From Unio delphinus (lineage: Eukaryota > Mollusca > Bivalvia > Unionida > Unionidae): 64,000 bases of DNA. The translations under genes and the position numbers were made by a program. This document shows, one piece after another, positions 10,101 through 20,916 of the stretch (the stretch's first letter is position 1; each line of letters opens with the position of its first letter). The notes beneath the pieces are model-generated. The model had not been told where the DNA came from. It did not search any database and saw only the letters and a list, made by a program, of their open reading frames with translations. Location of the stretch: contig JAQISU010000251.1 in the NCBI GenBank assembly GCA_029339505.1, positions 2,208,001-2,272,000 of the forward strand. Direction: 5' to 3'.

Positions 10101-10605
10101 TATCAATGTCGACGAAGATGCATTACGCGCTGATAAATCCCCATGGACGCTAGGTTACGCAGCAACAATACATTCTTCACAGGGCTTGACTATATCAGAT
10201 ACGATTGTTTGGATTATAGATAATCACATCGAATGGTCGAATATAATTTATCTCACAATATCCAGAGTACGAATAATAAATCAACTTCGAAGAGTTGTTT
10301 TAGATGATAATGACACTACAATCAATGATATTGTCAGTGATGATATAATCAGAAAAAAAACTATCGGGTTATAAACAACAGGATAAAAAAACAGAGAATA
10401 TGATATTGATGCTGAATTAATAACCACGTTAAAACAACAACAGAATAATCACTGCGCGAGTTGCAACTGTGTAATGAATTGGTGTTGGTCGGAAAAAGAT
10501 CCTCGCAAATTTACCGTAGACAGAAAGAATAGCAGCGTAGGTCATACCAGACGTAATATGATGCTGACTTGTCTTGAATGCAACAGACGAAGAGGCGCTA
10601 GTTAA
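7189..10605 (+). pseudogene. DNA polymerase B - SF1 helicase - HNH fusion protein
   Basis: About 1,100 residues. Order: N-terminal conserved region; PolB palm with motif A (SVDMVACYPGS in a shifted frame near 8385), a motif-B-like HLRASMLAYASIN (about 9055) and motif C VATDSFYID (about 9137); SF1 helicase with Walker A GGSGKGT (about 9380), motif Ia LTPTHRL, Walker B VIIWDE (about 9577), GDHGQPPPF, and C-terminal GYAATIHSSQG and LTISRVR; then an HNH zinc finger CASCNC...FTVDRKNSS...TCLECNRRRG (10450-10605). The start codon is ATA. Frameshifts lie near 7448, 7783, 8375, 9560 and 10380. It should replicate the element; the HNH part may nick or resolve DNA. Same architecture at 46155-49485 and 23844-27094. 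Confidence 0.88.
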
Positions 10606-11542
10606 GACCACACGGTGGTTATTGAGTATCCTCGGGTATCACTTGTAATTGTTCACGAGTAAATCCTCGCTGAGGAGCAGTCGAATCCAATCTATAGACT
10701 GGCTGTCTACCCGTGGATCTTGTTATATTAGATATTTTATGTACAGTAACACCACAAATAGGATCAGTAGCTCTTTTTGTGGCACCTTCGAGTTCTCCTG
10801 GTTCATATAAATATCTTACAGTGACATTACCGAGTATTGGTTGTTTTGAAAAATCTTTTTACGGTTGTACAGGTATAGACTTCCTTTTAATCGCGTTATT
10901 AGGTTTCATGCTGATTTTTCTAGTAATCTCATTATTCAGCGCGGTAATTACACCTGGTCATCTCTTGACTCATTCACGAGATCGTTTATCCTGAATAAAT
11001 TCCTTCGCGTATTGATATCCAAATAACCGCTCAGCAAGTGTAAGATTAAATCGTTCAACAATTGCCTGATCGCGATGTAGTGCAGTATGCCCTCGTCGTA
11101 ACGCTGTATTATGATTCTTCATCGTTAATAGAACCGCACCCTAAAATTTCTTGCCAGGATCAACTTGTAATAGATTTGGCCAGCCAAGAGGACCCTTTCG
11201 ATAAATCCTTTCAAACGCAGAAGCCACTTCAGTTGATGATTGCGTCTTTAGCGGTGCTGCTTGTTTGTATCGACTCGCAACATCAACTACAGTTAGCGCG
11301 TATTTGTAACCACCATCATGTGGCAGAAATAATATATCAGCTTGATAAACCTCATTAGGACCGGTCACATCAAAATGCGAGTAGTTAATTTGTTTAGGTG
11401 GTGGTAGATAAATTTGCCATATTGCCTGTTTGGATAACCAATCCGCTGCTGTGTTATTTTTCACCTTTGCGGCGCTAGCGAGTTTACCGATTGGGGCCTT
11501 ACCCCTCCAGTATCCTTTCGGAGAATGATAAATAGATTCCAT
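10598..11542 (-). pseudogene. Retroviral-type (rve) integrase
   Basis: Starts at the ATG at 11540-11542 (MESIYHSPKGYW) and ends at the TAG at 10598-10600. The catalytic DDE residues are visible: YQADILFL, LLQVDPG and, after an in-frame stop, DQAIVERFN, with about 34 residues between the last two. The C-terminal part (VRYLYEPGELEG to DSTAPQRGFTREQL) is the DNA-binding/chromo-like region of Polinton integrases. In-frame stops are at about 11139 and in the C-terminal third, with TAA at 10619-10621 just before the conserved end. The tail overlaps the polymerase-HNH tail by 8 bp. It catalyses strand transfer of the termini. Confidence 0.9.
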
Positions 11543-11549
11543 GTTATTA

Positions 11550-12061
11550 TTAATTACCGGCACCTAACATCAATTTACCTTTCATAGCCGATTTTACTAA
11601 CAATGAAGCCAACTTTTCTTTGAAGGATTTATCAGTGATAGAATCCAACGCATGAATTAATTTTACATCTGGGAGATGTATGTGTTGCAGATTACTGCTT
11701 TTATAAGCAACATCATGAGCATTAGATGCCTTATCAAGAGCGTTTATTGGATATTCACACGGTCGAGGTTGGTTTTGATCATCGAGTCTGATATCGAGTC
11801 TAGTCCCGGGTCCACATTAACTATATCCTGGAAGATGTTTTTCTCCCGGATACTTCGCTCATGGTGTTCCTGGTAGTTTTACTAACTTGGCTGCAATATC
11901 ACCTCCTCGTTTTTTTTTTTTAAATCCTTAGAAATAAGTCTAAATTTTTTTGTACTACATTGTACGCATTTACCAGAAAGTGCTGATCTGTTATTACTAG
12001 TTGTAATCGTCAAGTCATCTGTGCCAGTACGCTTTTTACACTTCACACAATATAGATCCAC
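11550..12061 (-). pseudogene. Zinc-ribbon - phospholipase A2-like fusion protein
   Basis: N-terminal zinc ribbon: YCVKCKKRTGT ... GKCVQCSTKKFR (like the DUF5679 domain seen in giant viruses and Polintons). After a frameshift in an A-run near 11910 the frame continues into GYSYCGPG-like and LDKASNAHDVAYKSSN, the calcium-loop and HDxAY catalytic pattern of parvovirus VP1-type PLA2. The start is GTG at 12059-12061, where P4 has ATG. A stop (TGA) replaces a Trp codon retained in P2. Seven bases separate it from the integrase start. A PLA2 of this sort helps parvovirus particles leave endosomes; a like role is inferred. Confidence 0.7.
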
Positions 12062-12078
12062 AATATATTTATAATAAC
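12062..12078. promoter_or_regulatory. 17-bp divergent spacer between ATPase and zinc-ribbon-PLA2 genes
   Basis: The two start codons are 17 bp apart with only AT-rich sequence (AATATATTTATAATAAC). P4 has 16 bp (44700-44715) and P2 21 bp (23313-23333) at the same place. Such tight head-to-head spacing implies a shared bidirectional initiation element within or very near the coding starts. Confidence 0.6.
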
Positions 12079-12741
12079 ATGAATGTAATTGATTATTCAG
12101 CTACCCGACGACGGGAACCTATTAAACACCATGCGATGTTGCCGAATTTTATTCGCGCGATTATAATCGGACCATCTGGAAGAGGCAAGACACAACTGCT
12201 ACTTAATTTGATAAAGAGATGGATGAAATGGAAGAAGTTGTATTTGGTCGCCCCGAGTGTAGACGATCAACGATGCTATGAAGTGTTAAAGGATGCTAAC
12301 GAGAGAGCAATATAAATCAACGGCGAAGGTATTATTGAATTTATAACCGATATCGAAGAAGCACCAAGCATTGATGATATCGATGGAAGTATTAACAACT
12401 TAGTCGTATATGATGATGTGATGTTAGACAATCAAAAGAATCCTGCTAGGATATTTTCTAGAGGCAGACACAAAAATACTGATGTGATGCATGTCACTCA
12501 ACGGTACACTCAAATACTAAAAGTGATCAGAGATAACTGCAATTTGTTATGTGTATTCAACGGAGTTGACACACATACTCTTACACATATTTGGCAAACT
12601 TAGTGCGGTGGTGATATGGATCATAATCGATTTAGAAATTTCTTTAGTTACGCTCAGTCAATCCCACACGGATTTGTGACGATAAATTTATCAGATCCTC
12701 GGAAGCGATATCGTGTCGGACTTGATAAAATATTCGGTTAA
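12079..12741 (+). pseudogene. A32/FtsK-type genome packaging ATPase
   Basis: Single frame of 220 codons with two stops (12313-12315 and 12601-12603). Walker A is IIIGPSGRGKTQLL near residue 35, Walker B is NLVVYDDVM near residue 110, and a sensor-like segment HVTQRYTQILKVIRDN follows. Length and motifs fit the Polinton/adintovirus packaging ATPase that pumps DNA into the capsid. It is the gene nearest the terminus in P1, P2, P4 and P5. Confidence 0.92.
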
Positions 12742-12945
12742 CCAATAGCAGCAGAGGGGTTGAGTGCCAACGACGTTGGCGTCTTTCTTTTACACATTTC
12801 GAGGAAGCCTCAGTTTGCCAAATAGACGCTTTACGAGGAAGCATCAGTTTACTAAATTGACGCTTCTATTAAGCATGTACGAGGATGCCTCAGTTTGCCA
12901 AGTCGACGCCTCCACAACGTTGGTCTGTTCACTCCCACTGCTGCT
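12742..12945. repeat. P1 terminal region with three direct repeats
   Basis: Begins after the ATPase stop and ends at CTGCTGCT (12945). It contains three roughly 40-50 bp direct units marked by ACGAGGAAGCCTCAG-like and TTTGCCAA-like words near 12800, 12830 and 12878. Its outermost 24 bp match the termini at 22550, 35841 and 53510 (AGYAGTAG...GAACARACC read inward). The two ends of this interval are also partly inverted copies of each other. Confidence 0.65.
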
Positions 12946-15900
12946 TAACTAATAACGTTTGAAAACGATTTGTTGATGCAGTCACACAAGTGACAATTGT
13001 ATTGAAAATAAAATTATGTGCAGCCTCATCCTTACATCTAAGATCGGGCTAAATGAGAAATTAATCTAGGTTGAGAAATACCAGGTCACTTAAACATATT
13101 GAAGAGTCTTTCACTTCCCTCCACTCATTGAGATAAAGAGAGTGCGTTTTCTGCTGTAAGAAAACCTGAAGAGACTGATTTGGTTACACTCTCGGCAAAA
13201 ATGTACAGTTTGTGTTGGTGCTCGTATCAGATCATATTTTCGTTTCCGTTTAAACTCGTTTCGGTTCGTGACATCTTATAACTATGTTCGTTTTCATGGT
13301 TGCAACTATCCATACTTGATTTTCTTCTAAAGCACTTTTTATATACAGAAAATGTCAACATTATATTGAACTTTATCAAGATCGAAATATCAAGCACCAC
13401 AAGAACTTATCTCAAATAATGCCGTTTTCTGCTTCCTGGCTTTCTGGCTAGAATGACCACATATACTAATTCAAATAATGCAGTTTCCTTCAACCTGACC
13501 GTCTCAACTATATGAGCCATATCATGATATTTCAATTAGAAATGCGCATTCATTCACTGACCACCTCTGTATATAAACCAGAATATTAGTCCTATATACT
13601 GTCTCCCTGTATTTAATAATATATTTTATCTACTACATAATCCCATAAAAGACTTTGTAGTTGTCATTGTATTATCTTTTAAAACCAAATCCTCTAAAAT
13701 AGTTCACAAAATGGTCAGATTCAAATTAGCGCAATACATTGTGCTAGTCATTTGTTTCAAATCTGCAGGAACGACCTTCTTGTAACTGTTACGACTCTTA
13801 TGGTCTAAAACTATGTAACAGAAAGAATCAAAGCAAACAAGTTGAATAAAAGTGTAAAAAAGTAAATTATTTCATAGGAATATAATGATTAAACTTTAAA
13901 GGACACATTGTTGTAAATGAAATGCAAAATAATTGTAAGTGTAAGTGTTCTATGATGTGTCCAAAACTGCGGAATGTTTCTAATACATTTAATATTTTTG
14001 AATGTGTTGATCTACCAATCATCTTGATGTAGGGCACGGATGAATTCCAGAATGTCTTTGAATGGATTAACAATAATACTAAAAGTGGTTTCTAGGTCTA
14101 AAATGTAAATGCAAACTTTGAAATTTAAATAAATAATTCCTCTCAAAATATACAAGAAACAAATAGTAAATTATTCCAGATATTGTACTTCATGAATAGT
14201 TGTTTACCTAGTCATTTGTATACAGAAGGTCACATTACCTATGACATAGTCATTTGCCTTCGATGTGAGTCATTTCCTAATGGAATTCCATAATATTGTC
14301 AAATTGTTAGAACATAGAACAAAATCGTAAACAAAGTTAGGCCTTTAGCCAAATATTTAGTAAATATCCTAAAACATGACGACATTCAAGTAGGCCGAAA
14401 CTGTACCCTCAAAGACGGACAAATTCAGGCACACATTATAAAATTAAATATGCAAAAGAAAAAAGGAACATTTGCATAAATATGTATGACAATATAATAC
14501 TTATAATACCATAGAAAGATGTGTTATGAATGTACCGAAATATGTACCAAAAGGCACTTCCATACACGTGAATGTGTATCTGCACGAAAATTGTCCTTCT
14601 TTGTTATATCTGATGTCAATGTTGCATCCATGCGACATTAAATTTCTCTTTAAAATATCTGATATTTAATTGTCATGATATTAATGAAAGTAATGGGATT
14701 GCTGTCATTGACTACAATAACCGGAGATGGAGCTGAACGCATAGATCCAACCTGTCAATCAAATCCACAGATGTTGACCAATCCGATAAGAGCGGCCGGT
14801 GCTACAGTAACATCCTCCATGTTTTACCCACAAACAAAGGTGTGGTGAGAATACAGCTGCATTACAGACTTTCATGTTTTTTGTATATATTTACAAAATG
14901 GTGCTTCTATGTGCATGGGGATCATGTAATGTAGATGAGAGATATCCGGGAAGGTTGGATATCGTCGTTTTATAAAGGAACAGTGGTGAGGTTATGTAGT
15001 TTGAAACCCTGTAGGGACTTAATTAGCCCTACTACATGGGAGCAATGACCACTGACACTGCAACAATACATATTTATTTTTCAATATCATACACATTCAT
15101 TAGTAAAAGAAATGCTATTGGTGCATATATCTGAAACACACTGTTTACACCACTCAGTGAAATGCCAGATGAAGTATTTATTTATTATTTAGTAGGTTTC
15201 CAAACAACATGTGATAAATTTGCAATTTTGATTACTGCAATTAGTACATCCTCCCAGTGACATACATATAAAATAAGAAATGTCAGATACTGTTGGTTTT
15301 TTTTTGGTCTGTAATGCTGCTTTCTGAGATTCCAGCTTATGTGAGCTTACCTCATCCAAATATATCCATTTACGTAAAGTGACATTTGTTTGTGCCGAGT
15401 GTACTTCTTTGACAGTGTGTATATAATGAATTTCTAAAGGAATATGGATGTATGATGATCCAGGTAAAGTGAATGCTCGCCATTTAATGTATGTGAAATC
15501 AAATTGTAAAACAATAAGCCACATTGCTTAAATAGTTGGTACCGATCGGCTACATGACTTGTACTATAACAGTTGCTATTACTTCGGGGTATTAAATAGT
15601 TCAACCATAAAAAATAGTTCATAAAAATACAAAACATTAAATTTACATCTCTTTACATCAACAGTATGCATCTTCACACTTTTCCTCAATAATTTCGATG
15701 TGCAAACGGTGCGTTGGCTGCTTTTCTTCAGAAATGGACAGCGTCTCGCTCTACGCGAATTTTATTTTCAAACTCCAAACCTTTGATATCGTGTATATAT
15801 CCTTGCTTGAAGTAGATCAAAGTCGTCTACAACACTTTACTGGAAAGTTTCTCTGATCAGGAAGGTATTTAAGTGAAATCTTATCGGGAATACGCGAGAG

Positions 15901-16993
15901 AGAATCTGACATGGTGCCTGTATTCTGTGATGAGCCAGCCATTTTAATGGGAAGCTTGGGGTTCGTAGTAACTGTCTCTAAGGGGGCGGAGCTTAACTAG
16001 TCATTTCGGATTTATCCACTAACATAGACTTCAAAGTGTCGCAAAGTCATTATAAAAGCCAACCATTATTTCTCGAGTGTGGTGTAATTGTTTTGCTTAT
16101 ATTCGTTTAAAAATATTGACACACCATTTTTAATTTATTGAATCAATAGTCTGCTAAGCCCTACATCACTGGCATAAAGAGACATTTTGGAAAAAATTCC
16201 TAAAGTCTGGAGTTGAAAAGTATGGTGCACTTTTAAGCATGGCCTTTAATTTTTCAAAAGATCCATGACACCTGATATATCAGTGATGTTTGGATTTCTT
16301 GCTCAACAAATTTGTCAGGGTCTAGGCATTTATAGATTTGCATTAATATCCTGCCGTACATAACATCGCATCATTGCATTTTACAGATAGGTACTGGGAA
16401 TTCACCTGGGCTTGACCATAACGACGTCAAGCTTGACTTCACCGTGTCCCTCTATTTGTCCTAAATATTTAAGAAATGCTCACTTTTTTTACCTATATTG
16501 ATTGTGAAATTTGCATCAGTGAGGCGATCAAAGAACTGCCAAACGGTTTTCAAGTGATTTTTCCAATTGTCGTTAAAAATGATTAAGTCATTGATGTACG
16601 TTTCAATCTTATCTATGCTATATGTTTTTATATTCAATAAATGGTGTATGTTGACGGATAACGTTTCTTACCAAAGGCCATCACTTTATATTGATAACGT
16701 CCATATTGAGTTGCATTGCTATAATTTTGTTTCCTCTCTAAGTGAACAGTGTATGTTAGAATCTTTTCCAAAGGTCAAAAGTGGTGACAATTAGCATTTC
16801 CAATCTTAAAAATGCAGTCATCGATTATTGACGCTGGAAATGAAACCGTTTGGTCAAAATAATGACCTTCCATAGTCAGTACACATAAGGAACGTGTTAT
16901 CTGGTTTAGACATAAGGGTATATGGAATACTCCAGTTCTACAGCAAACAAAAAACTGAAATTCTTTTCTTAAACATTTGTGCTTGAGATGATT
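12946..16993. other. Host non-coding DNA
   Basis: AT-rich sequence with no coding frame I can support. Two minus-strand frames at 15189-15524 and 15434-15637, and a fragment starting with ATG near 15950, are longer than most around them but match nothing I recognise and overlap each other; they may be decayed exons or transposon debris. Confidence 0.5.
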
Positions 16994-17250
16994 CATCACG
17001 TAAACGATGCTGATTCACAAGTGAATAATCTACAATTTCAACATTATGGTAGATTATAATTGTTAGTGTTTTTTACATTACGTAAAAGATGCTGAGTCAC
17101 AGGTGTATAATCTACAATTTGAACATTATGGTAGATTAAATCGTTAGTGTTTTAACATCACGTAAAGGATGATGATTCACAGGTGTATAATCTACAATTT
17201 GAACATGATAGTAGATTGTAATTGTTAGTGTTTTGACATCACGGAACGGT
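16994..17250. repeat. About 81-bp tandem repeat, three copies plus a partial
   Basis: Units start at 16994, 17076, 17156 and (partial) 17237, each beginning CATCACGTAAA or a close variant and containing AATCTACAATTT and AACATTATGGTAGATT. No coding potential. Confidence 0.85.
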
Positions 17251-18397
17251 TGTTCATAGTAACTTAACATCTGCTTAAAATCATTTTTTTCTGTAGTTGT
17301 AGACATGAAAGTTTCAGGTTCTTTTCTAAGATCTGAAGATTGGTCATACCGAAGTTGACATATTACATTCCAATGTTTATTCCTTTACTAAAATGATGCA
17401 ATGATTAAATGGGCTGTATTTATCGACATATATTTATAACAAATGTATGACATGTTTTATGTTTCCGCCTGCCATGAGTATTCATGATATACCTTAAGTC
17501 ATCTACTTTAGTTTGCCATTGTATAAGGATCATAAAATGTCAAACAAAGAGGATTTTGAGGTATAGGCAAGAGTCATAACTAGATTGAAAACTGATAACC
17601 TTTGTAGTTATGTTGTACCTAATTTAACTTTTACTGATTTTAGTATTACTTGTTACGTCCGAAGCTTTTAGCTATTTATATTTGAACTCAGAAATGTAGT
17701 CAAGAAGATCCATCTTGGAATCTTCATTTCATGGAAGTTTCTCTTCTAATAACTTTAGTGATCCAATGGCATTATGTCCAAAAAACTATTTAGAAAGAAC
17801 TAAAATTAAATGACTTTGAATTGATTTTCCTAACAGCAAATAAAGGTAAACGAACGCCTCCGTCTCAATCTTTTACGGCATCGAAATAATTGGACCGAAG
17901 TGTATTCTTGAAAGTTTGATGAAATCTCTCCAAAGCTTTCAGAGCGATACGCAAAAGATTTAAACTGGTGGGTGACTAATTCGTGTATAACTTGTTGGAA
18001 AATTCAAAAACATAACATTTAATTCTTGAACAGACCGAACATAATTGGGTAGACAGACAAATGTAAACAACTTTATCGAAACTTTTATTATCATTTTAGT
18101 TTTAATATTTCTTAACAAGTGCCTCTTTAAATCGTGTGGATGCACGCATTATTGTTTGGAACCTTATTTCCGCGCGAACATAAAAGTCTCTAAATTCCCT
18201 GTGTAGCATGGGGCAAACGGTATCCAATTCATCTGGTGAGTAAGCACATGGTATCCCCTATTGAACATAACATTAGATGATCATGTTGTTTCATCAAACT
18301 AACATTTTCTAAAGCGCTAATGCAATCTTCTTTAATTTGAGCCTGGATTTCTGCAGTCGGCAATAACGGTATTTCTATGACTTATGAACTTAATTGC

Positions 18398-18398
<1 letters not shown>

Positions 18399-18446
<48 letters not shown>
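18399..18446. repeat. (AAT)n microsatellite
   Basis: Uninterrupted AAT/TAA triplets over about 45 bp in host DNA. Confidence 0.9.
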
Positions 18447-18447
<1 letters not shown>

Positions 18448-18739
18448 ATGTTTGATATTGCGACCACTTATCTAATTTAATTTGATCATCGGCAATATTG
18501 CACCAATATTAACAATAGTATTTAATAAGCATTTCGACGTTGGATATTACTTTGAATATTGGTGAACGGCACAGCTATTGTTATACGAATTATAACAGAA
18601 AGTAATGCAAATGAATTCTTGAATTACAGAGTCTTTTGTTTGCATCGGTTTTAAATAACAGAAATAACGAAAGAGTAGATGGAAATTAATAACTTGGCAA
18701 CCAACAAGCCCCCTATAGAGCATTCTGTTCTTTTGCGCT

Positions 18740-19540
18740 GAAAGTAGAGGCGCTTGTATCGTGTGAGCTGACGAATCGGTTTCTTATCTTTGCATGTAGG
18801 GGTCAGGTTTCGAAACCAATGTTTAACTCCAAAATATTTCTTCATTCGTAATTCTCCTTAGGCCGGTGCAAAGAACAATCGAGATTTGATCTTATTTAAA
18901 GCCATTTAAAAATTATCCTAACCAAAGCGAGTGCCAAGGTTGTGTGGTCAGCGTATTCTAATTAACAAAGATGGTTCGCACGCTCTAGCGCTTGTATATA
19001 TTTCCCTCTGTCAATCATCATTTTTTGGTGATGTGCGATGGGCGTGAAAGTAGAGGCGCTCGTATCGCGTGAGCTGACCAATCGGTGTCTTATCTTTGCA
19101 TGTAGTGGTCAGGGTTCGAAACCAATGTTTACCTCCAAAATATTTCTTCATTCGTAATTCTCCTTAGGCCGGTGCAACAATAATCGAGATTTGTTCTTAT
19201 TTAAAGCCATTTAAAAATTATCCTAACCAAAGCGAGTGCCAAGGTTGTGTGGTCAGCGTATTCTAATTAACAAAGATGGTTCGCACGCTCTAGCGCTTGT
19301 ATATATTTCCTTCTGTTAATCATCATTTTTTGGTGGTGTGTGATGGTCGTGAAAGTAGAGGCGCTTGTATCGTGTGAGCTGACGAATCGGTGTCTTATAT
19401 TTGCATGTACAGGTCAGGGTTCGAAACCAATGTTTAACTCCAAAATATTTCTACATTCGTAATTCTCCTTAGGCCGGTGCAAAGAACAATCGAGATTTGT
19501 TCTTATTTAAAATCCATTTAAAAATTATCCTACAATATAG
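18740..19540. repeat. About 305-bp tandem repeat upstream of the GIMAP gene
   Basis: Copies start at GAAAGTAGAGGCGC at 18740, 19046 and 19351; the third ends about 19540. Each carries GGTTCGAAACC or GGTTTCGAAACC, a match to the tRNA B-box, preceded by TAGAGGCGCTCG-like sequence, so the unit may derive from a tRNA-headed SINE. It ends about 140 bp before the GIMAP frame. Confidence 0.8.
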
Positions 19541-19680
19541 ATTGTGTTCCGAAAGGTACTCTCCTATAGATCTTTCCCTAACTCATTCGTTCTCCTCTTC
19601 TGGAAGAGACAACTAGTCTGTGTATTCCAAAACGTATAATCGTCATAGGAACAAGAAGCAATGTTACCATTAATATTTAT

Positions 19681-20916
19681 ATGCCGTTAATGTATTTTGC
19701 AGAAACATTATCCAATATGTACAATGAGCTTGAGGACTACCAAAAAAACAAAGAAAGAAGAATAATTTTGATAGGAAAAACTGGAGCAGGGAAAAGCACT
19801 CTTGCAAATGCAATATTAGGAGACAAATGTTTTGAAAACGAGGGTTTGCAGATGCATTCAACTACGAAATGCTGCCAGCTTGGAGAAAAGAAGATGGAGA
19901 ACGGGAAGAACATCGTAGTCGTAGATACACCAGGTCTTCATGACACACAACAAGAGGATTGGAAAGTAATTGAGGAGCTTATTGAATGCACTGCCATGAC
20001 GGCGCCGGGTCCACATGCATTTTGCTTGGTTATCCGGGGCGATGAACGATTTACTAAAGAGAGCATCGACACTTTGGACGAGTTTTGCGATTTCTTCGGT
20101 GAGGAAATCTACAAATATCTGATCGTAGTCTTCACACATAAATCAAGCATGGGGAAGGGTGCATCGACCGACGATTGCCTTTCCGCCCTTCCCGCTGAAT
20201 TTGCAACTAAGTTCCTGAAATCAGGCGGAAAGAAAATTGCTATAGAGTGTACTGCTGAAAAAAAAGCCCTTAAAAGACAGATCAACGAATTATTCAAGCT
20301 GATAGAAGATATTATCAAAAAAAATTACGATGGTTACTATTCGGAAGAAAAATTTAAGGCGGCAGAAGAAGCTTTTAGAAAGCGCATCCCCAAAATTCAA
20401 CAAGAGGTAAAAAAACTGCTCGAAGGAAAGAAAAAGACGCTTGAGGATGAGTATCAAGAGAAAGCGAAACGGCTCGAAGAACGAGCAAATATATTGGAAA
20501 TGAATCTTCAAGAAGAAAAAGACAAACTTATGCATGAGAAACAATTGAAAGAAAATGAGAAACTTGAGAAAGATGTTTTTGAAGCTCATATGAGAACGTT
20601 GAAGGCAAAGTATCAGGAAAAAAAGAAGTCTTTGAAAGAACAACTAGAAAAAGAACGTAAGGAAAAAGAGAAAACTAAAGAAGATTTTGATCGGAAAATG
20701 GAGGAGATTAAAAAGAAAGAAGAACGAGATCTTGGCACTGCTATTAGAGAGGAGAGACGCGAAGCAAGAGAGGCAGTTCCACAAAGTAAAGGTTTCGGTA
20801 ACGTGGCGAGGAATGCAGTAAAGGAAGGAGCTGGTCTGGTCTTCGATGTTGTAGCGAGCGGTTTAAGAACTACCATTGGAGCCATTGGAAGAGTTGGAAT
20901 TCGTTTGAGGAGATAA
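19681..20916 (+). CDS. GIMAP/IAN (AIG1-domain) GTPase
   Basis: Intact 411-residue frame. The AIG1 GTPase domain starts near residue 26 with the P-loop GKTGAGKST (residues 32-40); G3 is DTPG (82-85); the GIMAP-specific box RGDERFTKES follows, and THKS takes the place of the usual G4 motif. Residues about 230-350 form a long charged coiled coil; the C-terminus is Gly/Val-rich and basic (GAIGRVGIRLRR). GIMAPs are membrane-associated GTPases linked to immune-cell survival in vertebrates and are expanded in molluscs. TATTTTGCAG at 19693-19702 looks like a splice acceptor, so the true coding exon may start at 19703 with an upstream exon. This is the only intact host-type gene seen. Confidence 0.92.
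   Translation: MPLMYFAETLSNMYNELEDYQKNKERRIILIGKTGAGKSTLANAILGDKCFENEGLQMHSTTKCCQLGEKKMENGKNIVVVDTPGLHDTQQEDWKVIEELIECTAMTAPGPHAFCLVIRGDERFTKESIDTLDEFCDFFGEEIYKYLIVVFTHKSSMGKGASTDDCLSALPAEFATKFLKSGGKKIAIECTAEKKALKRQINELFKLIEDIIKKNYDGYYSEEKFKAAEEAFRKRIPKIQQEVKKLLEGKKKTLEDEYQEKAKRLEERANILEMNLQEEKDKLMHEKQLKENEKLEKDVFEAHMRTLKAKYQEKKKSLKEQLEKERKEKEKTKEDFDRKMEEIKKKEERDLGTAIREERREAREAVPQSKGFGNVARNAVKEGAGLVFDVVASGLRTTIGAIGRVGIRLRR

Larger units (their letters stand above)
1..12945. mobile_element. P1, degraded Polinton/Maverick-like element (one end outside window)
   Basis: Contiguous set of Polinton hallmark genes: fibre-like, protease, pX-like, major capsid, minor capsid, HNH_3, cysteine-rich, PolB-helicase-HNH, integrase, zinc-ribbon-PLA2 and packaging ATPase. 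The ATPase-side terminus ends at 12945; read inward it starts AGCAGCAG and contains GAACAGACC, as in P2 and P4. The other terminus lies left of the window. Most genes carry stops or frameshifts. The virion block is co-oriented with gX, unlike in P2, P3 and P5, so P1 may contain an inversion or be a join of two copies. Confidence 0.85.

Noticed and set aside
12742..12945. Short stand-alone fold-back transposon after the P1 ATPase
   Set aside because: Ends look inverted and flanks resemble a 9-bp duplication, but the inner end (GGTTAA...ATAGCAGC) is also present after the P2 ATPase, so it is part of the element.
15189..15637. Possible host exons or a transposase
   Set aside because: Two overlapping frames with no recognisable domain or clear splice signals; left as unassigned.
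20109..20885. Minus-strand Phe/Ser/Leu-rich frames within the GIMAP gene
   Set aside because: Antisense shadows of the Lys/Glu-rich coiled coil.
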